A stretch of 56,256 bases of DNA from Bacillota bacterium (GCA_023395435.1 JAEWZG010000046.1:1-56256); one strand, 5' to 3'; shown: positions 9,176-17,241, numbered from the stretch's first letter. Program-made: numbers and translations. Notes: generated by a model from the sequence alone, not told the origin.

Positions 9176-10549
9176 TTAGCAATAGTATTCTAAATGTGAT
9201 TTATTGCAAGACAACATCTGCTTGAAAAGTTCAGTTGCCTTGTTTATATCAAGTGTTATCAATGAATCATTCAGAAAAGCATTAAAGGCAGAATCAAGAT
9301 CCTTTGCAATTACAGCATCAACAAGCATATTGTTGTTTGCAACAAGACGACCCATCAGGACCAGTATATCCTCAGGTACTGCTCCCGCAAAAACAGGCTT
9401 GACATTGTTCTTGCTTATAAATGCATTGGTTTCAACAACTGCACCCAAAGGAATATTTGGAATTTGTCCTATGTTCTGCATTACGACATTTGTGATAACA
9501 TTACAGTGCCCTAATATAGCTTTTATCTGTGAAATACAATCAGTGCCAGACCAGTTAAGGTGCAAGCTTTCATCACCGTTAATGAGTTTTCTTGCTCTTG
9601 TTATTTTTTCAGCTTTAAATTTCCGCATGAAGGCGGTTGTCATCATCCCAACCTTCCAATGAAGGGCATTCCTCGGACTTGATAGATACCAAGGCGGACA
9701 GCTGTCAGCAAGATATCTATCGCTTGATGCAGCTATAACGCCATATCGCAGGAACATATCGAATTTTATTTTATGAGCACACGCATAAGGATTATTCCGG
9801 TAGTCAAGCTTTTTCTTTTCATAACCATTATCAGCATATTTTCTTGCATTCGTGTCATATATATTAAACAGGTTGTCACCATTGTACAATGCTTCATTAA
9901 TCCAGCAGAATTTATTTATTCCAATTACATTTGTTTTTATTTCACGGCGGGAAATATTATCGACATTATAGTATTCTTTAGTAAAATCAGCAATAATATC
10001 CTGAGTCTGGAAAATATCATTTGAACAGCCGAAAGCTTTTATTTTCGGGAATGTCATATATAATGTTTTAAGACAGGCTGACATAGGTTCAGACATTGAT
10101 ATAACCCACGCATTCGGGCAAAGCTCTTCAATCTTTTTTGCAAATTTTATGTATTCAGGAAGCGTTCTTAATGCACGCATTACACCGCCTGGTCCAGTAT
10201 TATCACCAGCGGCCTGATAAATTCCATAAAGTTCAGAAACCTGAATATCAGAAATCTGTTCATTTATATCACCGGTAGCAATAGAAATGATAACAAAATC
10301 AGCATTTCTTAAAGCCTCTTCAAGTGTATCAACAGCAATGAAAATCATATTAGTTTTGCACTCAGGAAGATCACGAGTTTTGTTACCAATCACTTCATTT
10401 GCGAGTGAAAGCTTTTTATCAATATCATAAAGGCGGACTGTACCACTCAGGGTTTCATCCTGACAGATTTCCCCCATAAGCTTCCATCCGAAGTTCATTG
10501 ACCCGCCACCGATATATGCTATATCAATTCTCTGTTGAATTTCAGCCAT
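9176..10549 (-). CDS. Glycoside hydrolase family 4 (NAD+-dependent alpha-galactosidase/6-phospho-glycosidase type)
   Basis: 457 residues with the GH4 layout. The N-terminal Rossmann motif is IAYIGGGSMNFG, then VRLYDID for NAD ribose binding, ATGDINEQISD, AAGDNTGPGGVMRALRT, and SEPMSACLKTLY followed by FGCSNDIF, where GH4 enzymes usually place their metal-binding Cys-His. The family cleaves alpha- or beta-glycosides by an oxidation/elimination route using NAD+ and a divalent metal, usually in the cytoplasm. The variant metal motif (C-S-N rather than C-H) leaves substrate and even full activity open. The gene is monocistronic, with a terminator upstream and the riboswitch region downstream. Confidence 0.85.
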   Translation of the reverse strand: MAEIQQRIDIAYIGGGSMNFGWKLMGEICQDETLSGTVRLYDIDKKLSLANEVIGNKTRDLPECKTNMIFIAVDTLEEALRNADFVIISIATGDINEQISDIQVSELYGIYQAAGDNTGPGGVMRALRTLPEYIKFAKKIEELCPNAWVISMSEPMSACLKTLYMTFPKIKAFGCSNDIFQTQDIIADFTKEYYNVDNISRREIKTNVIGINKFCWINEALYNGDNLFNIYDTNARKYADNGYEKKKLDYRNNPYACAHKIKFDMFLRYGVIAASSDRYLADSCPPWYLSSPRNALHWKVGMMTTAFMRKFKAEKITRARKLINGDESLHLNWSGTDCISQIKAILGHCNVITNVVMQNIGQIPNIPLGAVVETNAFISKNNVKPVFAGAVPEDILVLMGRLVANNNMLVDAVIAKDLDSAFNAFLNDSLITLDINKATELFKQMLSCNKSHLEYYC

Positions 10550-10635
10550 AAATGATACTCCTTAAAAATACTTATATAATATTAATTATGATTTTTTTCT
10601 TATTATTTGTCAAGTATTTTCCAAAATAAAATAAA

Positions 10636-10657
10636 AAGAGGAACCATTGTCCCTCTT
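10636..10657 (-). terminator. Intrinsic terminator of the AbrB-like gene
   Basis: AAGAGG / CCTCTT stem on the minus strand, followed by TTTTATTTT, between the AbrB-like stop and the GH4 start. Confidence 0.65.
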
Positions 10658-10688
10658 ACAAATAAATAAAAATAATATGTTTTATGTC

Positions 10689-10928
10689 TTATTTTTTAAG
10701 CTGTGTAAGGCAATCAAGACAGATATTTTTGCCTTTAAATTCAACAACGTCTGAAGCATTATTGCAGAATACACATGACCTTGAAAACTTCTTTAAAATG
10801 ATAGCATCCTGATCAACATAAATCTCAAGTGCATCTTTTTCGCCGATGTCAAAATTTCTTCTTAGTTCGATTGGTAGTACGATTCTTCCTAGTTCGTCAA
10901 TTTTTCTGACTATTCCTGTAGATTTCAT
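10689..10928 (-). CDS. AbrB/SpoVT-family transition-state regulator with Cys4 tail
   Basis: 79 residues. The first ~50 form a SpoVT-AbrB swapped-hairpin DNA-binding domain: MKSTGIVRKIDELGRIVLP, IELRRNFDIGEKDALEIYVD, ILKK. The tail carries two Cys pairs (CVFC and CLDC), a likely zinc-binding oligomerisation module, as in several clostridial AbrB paralogues. Such proteins repress stationary-phase and sporulation genes. It is divergently transcribed from spmA, sharing a short promoter region, which is consistent with a sporulation link but does not prove control of spmA. Confidence 0.9.
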   Translation of the reverse strand: MKSTGIVRKIDELGRIVLPIELRRNFDIGEKDALEIYVDQDAIILKKFSRSCVFCNNASDVVEFKGKNICLDCLTQLKK

Positions 10929-11099
10929 AATGTCTCTCCTTTTACATAAAAATATTGTCTTTCGTGGAATTTTTCTCCACTTTGTAAAATTATACTATTT
11001 TTTCTTATTTTATTCAATTAAAAAATGGTAACAAATTAATTTCTAAAATGTTAATAAATAGAAATATTGAAAAAATTTGTCGAAATAAGGCGGATGCTT

Positions 11100-11693
11100 A
11101 TGATGAAATGGGTTTTTGGCATACTTATTATAATATCAGTATGCTTTGGCTTCTTTGATGGCAAGATACTTGACGTATCGAATGCAGCTCTTGACTGTGG
11201 AAAAGACACTATTGACCTATTCCTTATTTTAATAGGGTCAATGGCAATATGGGGCGGACTAATGAGGATAGCTGAGAAAAGTGGATTAACAGACAAGATA
11301 GCAAGGCTTTTCAATCCTATTGCAAAGCTCCTATTTAAAGGGTTAAATCCACATGGAAAAGCTTTTAAAGCAATTACTATGAATATTACTGCTAATCTGC
11401 TCGGTCTTGGAAATGCTGCTACTCCACTTGGGCTTGAAGCAATGCACGAACTTGAAATAGAAGACAAAACAACTGATACAGCAAGCAGAAATATGATAAT
11501 GTTTACTGTTATGAATACTGCATCAATGCAACTAATTCCTGCAACTATTGCAACTCTTAGATTACAATATGGTGCGAATGATCCACTTGATATTCTTCCA
11601 GGAGTATTAATAGTATCAGCTATTTCACTTATTATAGGAATACTATTTGTATTTATTTTTGATAATTCAAAAAAGGGAGGAGAGCATCATTAA
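11100..11693 (+). CDS. spmA: Spore maturation protein A
   Basis: 197 residues from the ATG at 11,100, chosen because AAGGCGG lies 6 bases upstream; an upstream in-frame TTG lacks a ribosome binding site. The protein is a nucleoside-recognition (Gate) domain membrane protein with the family features GSMAIWGGLMRIAEKSGL, LNPHGKAFKAITMNITANLLG and GNAATPLGLEAM. With SpmB it is needed for spore core dehydration and heat resistance in Bacillus. The start of spmB overlaps its stop, so the two are translationally coupled. The pair marks the host as an endospore-forming lineage. Confidence 0.92.
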   Translation: MMKWVFGILIIISVCFGFFDGKILDVSNAALDCGKDTIDLFLILIGSMAIWGGLMRIAEKSGLTDKIARLFNPIAKLLFKGLNPHGKAFKAITMNITANLLGLGNAATPLGLEAMHELEIEDKTTDTASRNMIMFTVMNTASMQLIPATIATLRLQYGANDPLDILPGVLIVSAISLIIGILFVFIFDNSKKGGEHH

Positions 11694-12207
11694 TATTACA
11701 AATTACATAATGCCATTACTGATAGCTTTCATTCTTTTGTATGGCTTTATCAAAAAAGTTGATTTATTTAACGAGTTTTTGGATGGTGCATGGAACAACA
11801 TTAAAGTGGGAGTTCAGATACTTCCTGCGCTTCTCGGATTAATGCTTTGCATTAATATGATTAAGGCTAGTGGAGCAGTTATATATCTGTCCAATCTTAT
11901 TAAGCCTCTAACAGACTATTTAGGTTTTCCAAATGAATGTGTTTCACTTGCTTTAATTAGACCTATTTCAGGAAGTGGCGGACTCGCACTATTTCAGAAC
12001 GTTTTAAAAGAAAACGGTCCAGATTCGCTTGCTGGAAGAGTTGCTAGTGTACTGATGGGTTCATCAGAAACAACATTTTATACTATAGCCGTTTATTATG
12101 GAGTAACAAAAGTAAAAAAGACAAGGCAAACTCTTGCTGCATCTTTATCTGCTGATTTTGCGGGGTTTGTGTTTAGTGCTCTCGTTGTCAGGCTGATGTT
12201 TTACTGA
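11689..12207 (+). CDS. spmB: Spore maturation protein B, probable ATT start
   Basis: 172 residues if translation begins at ATT (11,689), 8 bases after GGGAGG and overlapping the spmA stop. The first ATG in frame (11,710) has no ribosome binding site and would delete the N-terminal residues before PLLIAFILLYG that homologues keep. Gate-domain features are clear: FLDGAWNNIKVGVQILPAL, NMIKASGAV, PNECVSLALIRPISGSGGLAL and MGSSETTFYTIAVYYGVTKV. It works with SpmA in spore core dehydration. The function is confident; the start codon is inference. Confidence 0.9.
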   Translation: MNITNYIMPLLIAFILLYGFIKKVDLFNEFLDGAWNNIKVGVQILPALLGLMLCINMIKASGAVIYLSNLIKPLTDYLGFPNECVSLALIRPISGSGGLALFQNVLKENGPDSLAGRVASVLMGSSETTFYTIAVYYGVTKVKKTRQTLAASLSADFAGFVFSALVVRLMFY

Positions 12208-12285
12208 TTTTTATTTAATTTGCATAATTACTATGAAAGCTCTTATTATAATATAAAATAAAAATAAAATAAACTAAAAAAAGTG

Positions 12286-12314
12286 TTGACATCTCTCTCT
12301 TGTTTTGATATAAT
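12286..12314 (+). promoter_or_regulatory. Consensus promoter of tRNA-Lys
   Basis: TTGACA (12,286-12,291), 17-base spacer, TATAAT (12,309-12,314); both hexamers match consensus exactly. The tRNA starts 20 bases downstream. Confidence 0.92.
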
Positions 12315-12333
12315 AATTAAGTCGTCAAAAGAC

Positions 12334-12409
12334 GAGCCATTAGCTCAGTTGGCAGAGCATTTGACTTTTAATCAAAGGGTCTGGAGTTCGAATCTCCAAT
12401 GGCTCACCA
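12334..12409 (+). tRNA. tRNA-Lys (UUU), CCA encoded
   Basis: 76 bases fold into a cloverleaf: acceptor GAGCCAT/ATGGCTC with encoded ACCA, D-arm GCTC/GAGC, anticodon stem TTTGA/TCAAA around loop CTTTTAA (anticodon TTT), and T-arm TGGAG/CTCCA with TTCGAAT. The 3' 46 bases belong to the 49-bp att duplication, so the present 3' half was reconstituted by element integration without changing the tRNA. Confidence 0.98.
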
Positions 12410-12412
12410 AAA
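12364..12412 (+). repeat. attL: 49-bp direct repeat, left boundary of the ICE
   Basis: The 49 bases from the anticodon loop to just beyond CCA are identical to 51,072-51,120. Integration of tyrosine-recombinase elements into tRNA 3' ends produces exactly this arrangement. The crossover lies somewhere within the 49 bp. Confidence 0.95.
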
Positions 12413-12427
12413 TGTTATACGAAACCG

Positions 12428-12454
12428 AAAAGCTCATAGAAATATGAGCCTTTT
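12428..12454 (+). terminator. Element-borne terminator for tRNA-Lys
   Basis: AAAAGCTCATA-GAAA-TATGAGCCTTTT: a 7-bp core stem closed by a GAAA tetraloop, then CTTTT. It lies inside the element, 19 bases after the CCA end. It replaces the original chromosomal terminator now at 51,127-51,155. Confidence 0.75.
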
Positions 12455-12467
12455 GGTATAATATAAC

Positions 12468-12743
12468 GACGATACAAGAGAGTGGTGCAACACCCTCCTG
12501 CATCGAGATATATTATTATATCCCACTTGAATCATAAAATCAACTATGCCCTGTCGTCCTGATTTAGTCAGGCGAAAGCAACAGTGGTTACTTGCCCGTT
12601 GCTTCATAGGTAACAAGATTTACTGTCATCGCATATTAACACAATAAAATGTGCAGGCATATGCTCACCCGTTTTATTAGGCATAAATCCAGTTACAGTT
12701 TTATGTACAGGTATAAAGTAAAACAGTGTTTTACTTGTTTTTC
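12468..12743 (+). ncRNA. Candidate structured noncoding RNA at the left end of the ICE
   Basis: No convincing gene lies here, but the + strand is dense in helices. They are a long bulged stem (12,470-12,505), GATATA-TTAT-TATATC (12,507-12,522), CCTGA/TCAGG (12,558-12,572), AGCAAC/GTTGCT (12,577-12,603) whose loop GTTAC can pair with GTAAC at 12,610-12,614 (a pseudoknot), AATAAAA/TTTTATT (12,643-12,678), and a terminator AAGTAAAAC/GTTTTACTT plus TTTTT (12,716-12,742). A TATAAT stands at 12,457. A near-copy of its 12,508-12,545 segment occurs at 51,201-51,238. The class was not identified; a raiA-like clostridial RNA is one possibility that could not be checked. Start and orientation are inferred from the terminator. 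Confidence 0.5.
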
Positions 12744-12835
12744 AAAGTTCTATGTTTGAGTAAAGATGAATACCCACCGGCTTTAAAACGGAAATTTAAA
12801 GCAAAAGACCTTCAGATGTTCGTTATCTGAAAGTC

Positions 12836-12864
12836 TTGCATTATGTATTAAAGTATGCTATAAT
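12836..12864 (+). promoter_or_regulatory. Promoter for the second small RNA candidate
   Basis: TTGCAT (12,836-12,841), 17-base spacer, TATAAT (12,859-12,864). Transcription would begin near 12,871, exactly where the folded segment begins. Confidence 0.6.
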
Positions 12865-12870
12865 TTCGGC

Positions 12871-12975
12871 ATACGATAAGGCACTCAGTAAGTCATTCAG
12901 ATACTTCTTTTATCTGATTGGTGATGAGCTTTAAGGTTTTTAGCGAAACTATAAAGCTTCTGGGTGTTTTATTTT
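12871..12975 (+). ncRNA. Candidate small RNA with three-way junction
   Basis: Downstream of the promoter, the outer arms CACTCAG (12,882-12,888) and CTGGGTG (12,960-12,966) enclose two hairpins: TCAGATA/TATCTGA (12,897-12,917, extended by further pairs) and AGCTTTA/TAAAGCT (12,927-12,958). A T-rich tract follows (TTTTATTTTTT), giving terminator-like closure. The junction contains GTC, TGATGAG and CGAAAC in the order and spacing of a hammerhead ribozyme core, but the base before TGATGAG is G where C is essential. No open reading frame explains the segment. Confidence 0.45.
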
Positions 12976-13400
12976 TTATCTTTACTTTTTCATTATAGAG
13001 TATATTGAAAAAATTGTCAACAACTTGTATTAAATTAATTTGCATTAATAAATGTGCTATTAGTAGCACATTTTTATTTTATATAGTTAGAACTGATGTT
13101 ATAAAATCTAATTACACTTACTACATTATTTTTTATTTTACTATTTCTTGTATCGGTTTACTCTGTAGTTTGCTTGTTGAACTTCTTGTGTTGCTATAAT
13201 ATCTTATAATGTCACTCATCAAGCATCAAAGAATTGTCTATTTTTCTTTTATTTATCGAACCGAAAAATAGTGTTTTTTTAGTGCTTAAATATGGATTAA
13301 TCCTTTATAAATAAGGATTCTCTCGAATTAGCATTCGAAAACGTCTTAAATTTTATTTCATTAATTTGGAACGGGATTGTTAAGGCTTTTATTATAGATG

Positions 13401-13429
13401 TTGCCATTTGTAAATTTTGGTATTATAAT
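13401..13429 (+). promoter_or_regulatory. Promoter of the two-gene defence-type operon
   Basis: TTGCCA (13,401-13,406), 17-base spacer, TATAAT (13,424-13,429), 22 bases before the first ATG with an AAAAAGGAGG ribosome binding site. The rest of 12,976-13,400 is AT-rich with no gene I can support. A hairpin GTGCTATTAGTAGCAC at 13,054-13,069 followed by T-rich DNA may be a terminator. Confidence 0.6.
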
Positions 13430-13450
13430 ATACGAAAAAGGAGGTGTAAT

Positions 13451-13618
13451 ATGAAAGAAATTTTAAAAGATATTATTGTGTTGGTTATAGGCATTATAGG
13501 TGGATTTACAGGTGGATATAAAATAGCTATACATAAGAAAAAAGTAAATAGTGCTCAAAAACAGAAGAGCGGGGATAATTCCATTCAAACAATGATTGGA
13601 GGAAATAACAATGGCTGA
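13451..13618 (+). CDS. Small single-pass membrane protein with QKSGDNS tail
   Basis: 55 residues, start ATG after AAGGAGGTGTAAT. Residues 5-27 are hydrophobic and Gly-rich (IIVLVIGIIGGFTGGYKIAI), followed by a basic stretch and a C-terminal tail QKQKSGDNSIQTMIGGNNNG. The stop overlaps the start of the next gene (ATGGCTGA), so the two are translationally coupled. The tail motif QKSGDNSxQ recurs at the N-terminus of the next protein, hinting that the two proteins recognise a common partner or each other. No named family was recognised. Confidence 0.7.
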   Translation: MKEILKDIIVLVIGIIGGFTGGYKIAIHKKKVNSAQKQKSGDNSIQTMIGGNNNG

Positions 13619-14711
13619 CCAAGTGCAGAAGAGTGGAGATAATAGTAGTCAGGTTATGGCAGAAGTGATAAATAATTATTATGTAGGAATTAATGAAAAA
13701 AGAGCAAGAGAGATATGTATGGAGGTGTTTAATACTACTATAAGAAAAGAATTAACGGATGAAGCGAGAATTCTTGCTGAGCAAAGAGTTGAAAAACTAG
13801 AGAATATACTTATACCAAAGATGCAAATAATAGATAATGCTTTAGATGAGTTTTCTAACCCAGATTTTCAGATACTATTAAGTTCAGCTCACAAAACTGC
13901 TATTTCTACTGAAAGACTTAATGATTATGATAGATTGAGCGAATTGTTAATAAAAAGAGTAAAGGTAGGTAAGGATAGAAAATATAGTACTGCAATAAAA
14001 AAAGCTATTGAGGTATTAGACGAAGTATCTGATGAAGGTTTATTAGCTTTATCTGTATATAGTTGTACTCACAAAATACGTCCTACGTGTGGAGAAATTA
14101 CACAGGGATTAAATGTTTTAGAAAATATGTATGGGAAAATAATAAACAATGATACTTTACCAGGTCATAATTGGATTGAAAATTTAGATACACTAAATGT
14201 AATTAGAATACAAAGTTTTTTAAAGCTTAGTGGACTTATTGATAGCTTAGCTGAATATTTATCAGGATATTGTTGTACTGGAATAAAAAAAGATACTAAG
14301 GAATATGTTGAAGCACATAAATTATTATACACGAATTTATTGCCTAATTCAATTTTGATTGACCATGAACTAAACGAGGGATATGTTAGATTATCTCTTA
14401 CTATAAAAGGAGATTATAGTAATAAAATTCTTGTAACACATAATCAAGAGCAAAAGCAAATAAGTATACCATTATCAAAAGAACAATGTAATTGCTTAGA
14501 ACAAATTGAAAAAATGTATGATAAAAACACTCAAATTGTTAGTAAAGTTAAAAATAGACTTGTTGCAGAATGTAACAACAGAAAAAACATAAGAGAAATA
14601 GATAAATGGATAAATAGTTTTCCTGTAGGTTTTACTATGACAAATATTGCTTATGTTCTCGGTTATTCTAATGCAAAAAAGCATTATGCAGATTTGCCTG
14701 AATTTATTTAA
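13611..14711 (+). CDS. LPO_1073/Vpar_1526-like protein (defence-associated, function unknown)
   Basis: 366 residues from ATG 13,611, which follows GGAGG by 8 bases; an upstream in-frame TTG is less likely. Visible parts: an N-terminal QKSGDNSSQ motif, NNYYVGINEKRAREI, a helical coiled stretch (ELTDEARILAEQRVEKLE), then a mostly helical body with LSELLIKRVKVG, IEVLDEVSDEGLLALS and a C-terminal segment. The layout matches my memory of the LPO_1073/Vpar_1526 family, found in variable genomic islands, but I could not search. No catalytic motif stands out. Its position beside AbiH and a recombinase in ICE cargo suggests a defence or regulatory role, by association only. Confidence 0.6.
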   Translation: MADQVQKSGDNSSQVMAEVINNYYVGINEKRAREICMEVFNTTIRKELTDEARILAEQRVEKLENILIPKMQIIDNALDEFSNPDFQILLSSAHKTAISTERLNDYDRLSELLIKRVKVGKDRKYSTAIKKAIEVLDEVSDEGLLALSVYSCTHKIRPTCGEITQGLNVLENMYGKIINNDTLPGHNWIENLDTLNVIRIQSFLKLSGLIDSLAEYLSGYCCTGIKKDTKEYVEAHKLLYTNLLPNSILIDHELNEGYVRLSLTIKGDYSNKILVTHNQEQKQISIPLSKEQCNCLEQIEKMYDKNTQIVSKVKNRLVAECNNRKNIREIDKWINSFPVGFTMTNIAYVLGYSNAKKHYADLPEFI

Positions 14712-14716
14712 TAATT

Positions 14717-14757
14717 AAGTGGTGTCATTACTTAAAAGTATTGGCACCACTTTCTTT
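14717..14757 (+). terminator. Terminator after the LPO_1073-like gene
   Basis: AAGTGGTG / CACCACTT arms with a 19-base loop, followed by TCTTT. Confidence 0.65.
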
Positions 14758-14823
14758 ATGTGCTATAATACAAGCATTGCAAGGTGCCATATAATAGTGT
14801 CATAAGTGAGAGGGGGAAATACC

Positions 14824-15385
14824 ATGATTTATGAATATGCAAGGGTATCAACTAAAGGACAGGCAAAGGACGGAAACAGCCTTGAGAATCAGGAAAAGCA
14901 ATTAAAAGAAAATGGAGCAACTTGTATATATATTGATAGTTTTACAGGAACAAAAACAGACCGACCACAGTTCACAAAGCTTATGCATGAGCTCAAAGAT
15001 GGTGATACTCTTATAGTAACTAAGCTTGATAGATTTGCACGTAGCGTAGGACAAGCCAGCGAGCTCATTACAAGCCTTATAGATAAGGGTATAAAGTCAT
15101 GTGCTTAATATTGGTGTCATGGATAACTCGTCAGCAAGCACTCTTATACGCAATATATTCTTAAGCTTTGCACAGTTTGAAAGAGATATGATAGTAGAAC
15201 GTACACAGGAAGGTAAGGCTATAGCAAGGCTTAAAGAGGATTACAGAGAAGGCAGACCAAAGACATATAATAAGAAACAAATAGAACATGCCTTGCATCT
15301 TCTTGAAACTAACAGCTATAAACAAGTAGAACAATTAACAGGCATAAGCAAGAGTACTTTGATAAGGGCGAAGAAAACTAGATAA
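14824..15385 (+). pseudogene. Frameshifted serine recombinase (resolvase/invertase family)
   Basis: Two frames together encode one small serine recombinase. The first (14,824 to about 15,107) has the catalytic N-terminus YEYARVSTKGQ with nucleophile Ser, NQEKQL, DRPQFTKLMHELKDGD and VTKLDRFARS. The second (from about 15,104) continues NIGVMDNSSASTLIRNIF, FAQFERDMIVERTQEG and a C-terminal helix-turn-helix ending in ISKSTLIRAKK. The break near 15,095-15,110 fits a small deletion. The start ATG follows AGAGGGGG. As read, no full-length protein is made unless ribosomes shift frame. It may have been the mobility enzyme of an older small island. Confidence 0.85.
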
Positions 15386-15386
15386 T

Positions 15387-15417
15387 AAAGCTACCTATTA
15401 ATTATAGGTAGCTTTTT
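15387..15417 (+). terminator. Terminator after the recombinase
   Basis: AAGCTACCTAT / ATAGGTAGCTT perfect 11-bp arms, 5-base loop, then TTTTC. Confidence 0.85.
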
Positions 15418-15427
15418 CTATATAATG

Positions 15428-15456
15428 TTGTAAATGTTAATATTTTGTAGTATAAT
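15428..15456 (+). promoter_or_regulatory. Promoter of the AbiH gene
   Basis: TTGTAA (15,428-15,433), 17-base spacer, TATAAT (15,451-15,456). It lies directly upstream of the AbiH ribosome binding site and isolates it as its own transcription unit. Confidence 0.7.
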
Positions 15457-15483
15457 GGTATGAAATACAAAAAGAGGTGCAAT

Positions 15484-17241
15484 ATGAATATTCTTATTGT
15501 TGGTAATGGCTTTGATTTGGCGCATGATTTACCTACTCAGTATAAGAAATTTCTTGATTGTGTAAATGATATTGGTTCAATTAAGGAAGACGGTATGTCT
15601 GATTGGAAGAAAGAAATAAAAATAAAAATAGAGAATAATTTCTGGATAAAATGGTTTAACAATTGTATTAAATATATTGGTATAGGATGGATAGATTTTG
15701 AAAAGGAAATTTCTGCTGTAATAAAAAGTTTTGAAAAGCTTTACATTGATGCACGAGCATTGAATATTAATGATAATGCGGTGACACAACAACAAAAAGA
15801 AATAATAAAGATATTGAATAATGATGATTATGCATATGATGATAATCTAACATTTAAAGCAATGCACAAATCTAAAAGGATTTTATATAATGATTTAAAT
15901 ATTCTTATAGAGTGTCTTGAAATATATTTAGGACAATATGTACAACAACTTCAGCCTGAAAAACTATCACCTGATGTATTTGAGCTTGATATTGACTGTG
16001 TATTAAGTTTTAACTATACAGATACATATGAAAGATTATATTCATGTAAACATAGTGTGAAATATGATTACATACATGGTAAAGTAAGAAATGATGATAC
16101 AACTGATAATAATATGGTGCTTGGAATAGATGAATATTTAATAGGGGAAGAAAAAGATAATAATACAGATTTCATAAGCTTTAAAAAGTTTTATCAAAGA
16201 ATACATAAGAAAACAGGATGTATATATAAGGAATGGTTAAATAAAATCAATGATAACAAAGAGCAGAATCATCTTTATATTTATGGTCATTCTCTTGATA
16301 AAACGGATGGAGATATATTAAAAGAACTTATATGTAACCAATACATTAACACAAAGGTATATTACTATAACAATGAGGCATACGGAAAACAGATTGCTAA
16401 TTTGAATAGTGTATTAGGTCAAGAAAAACTTATTACAATGGTTTATGATAAAAAAATAGAGTTTATTATGCAACAGGATATGATAAGAAAAGAAGATTCA
16501 GAATGGCAAATAATTAATGATATAAAAGTTCTCTATAAAATTGCAATGTATTCAAAAAATACTATTACAAAAGTCCTTAACAGATTAAAGGAGAATATTG
16601 ATACATATAATCTCAAGTATTTTAATAGCCAAAAAAGAGTAATTGATATATATGATACTTTTGCTTGTAGCAAAAGTAATATTTCTGTTGAAAGATATAA
16701 TAAACTAATAGATATATGTAAAAAATTACCTTGTAATACATCTGATTTTAAAAGTGAATCATGGGATGATGGTGATTATTCAGGAATAATTAAGTGCCAT
16801 GATAGAACAGAACGATTTATACAAAAGGTTAATCAAATAAATAAACAATTAAGAAATCCTTTATTGCAAGCCAATGAAATTGAATTTGATGATATTAATA
16901 TACTATTATCGCAAATAAAAGGTTGCAAAAAAGACGAAGATGTAGTGATATATATATTTGACACACTTTTAAAAAAGCTAAATGAAGATAACATAGTTGA
17001 AGAAGAAATTGAAGATATATATACTTGTATAAGTGAATTACATAGTGATATTGCTCTGGAAAGATGGGATGAAATTGTGAGCGAAAGATACAATTCATGC
17101 AGTATTTCAAATATAAGAATTAGATTAAGACATATAAATGAGCAAATAGAAGAGGAAAAATATTATGAATATCAATTACAGCAACAAATCCAACAATGTG
17201 ATGAGTGGATTGATGGACAATATGAAGAATGTATTAATTAA
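15484..17241 (+). CDS. abiH: AbiH-family phage abortive infection protein
   Basis: 585 residues from ATG 15,484, chosen because AAAAGAGGTGCAAT precedes it; an ATG 24 bases upstream lacks a site. The AbiH signature opens the protein (ILIVGNGFDLAHDLPTQYKK), with further family blocks FEKEISAVI, VLSFNYTDTYERLY, YIHGK and LYIYGHSLDKTDGDILKEL. The C-terminal 250 residues are helical and extend the usual AbiH core. AbiH was defined in Lactococcus as a phage-abortive-infection gene; the GNGFD and YGHSLD motifs suggest a Rossmann/SIR2-like pocket, though the mechanism is unsettled. It is transcribed alone with its own promoter. Confidence 0.85.
   Translation: MNILIVGNGFDLAHDLPTQYKKFLDCVNDIGSIKEDGMSDWKKEIKIKIENNFWIKWFNNCIKYIGIGWIDFEKEISAVIKSFEKLYIDARALNINDNAVTQQQKEIIKILNNDDYAYDDNLTFKAMHKSKRILYNDLNILIECLEIYLGQYVQQLQPEKLSPDVFELDIDCVLSFNYTDTYERLYSCKHSVKYDYIHGKVRNDDTTDNNMVLGIDEYLIGEEKDNNTDFISFKKFYQRIHKKTGCIYKEWLNKINDNKEQNHLYIYGHSLDKTDGDILKELICNQYINTKVYYYNNEAYGKQIANLNSVLGQEKLITMVYDKKIEFIMQQDMIRKEDSEWQIINDIKVLYKIAMYSKNTITKVLNRLKENIDTYNLKYFNSQKRVIDIYDTFACSKSNISVERYNKLIDICKKLPCNTSDFKSESWDDGDYSGIIKCHDRTERFIQKVNQINKQLRNPLLQANEIEFDDINILLSQIKGCKKDEDVVIYIFDTLLKKLNEDNIVEEEIEDIYTCISELHSDIALERWDEIVSERYNSCSISNIRIRLRHINEQIEEEKYYEYQLQQQIQQCDEWIDGQYEECIN

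Noticed and set aside
12434..12616. 60-residue minus-strand ORF through the left-end RNA region
   Set aside because: It runs across several helices and a tRNA terminator, has no good ribosome binding site and no known family. The same DNA is better explained as structured RNA.
12871..12975. Calling the small RNA a hammerhead ribozyme outright
   Set aside because: The position equivalent to invariant C3 is G and stem III is interrupted. Reported only as hammerhead-like.
13005..13199. 64-residue + strand ORF with hydrophobic end
   Set aside because: TTG start without Shine-Dalgarno, very AT-rich composition, and contains a terminator-like hairpin. The hydrophobicity follows from T-rich DNA.
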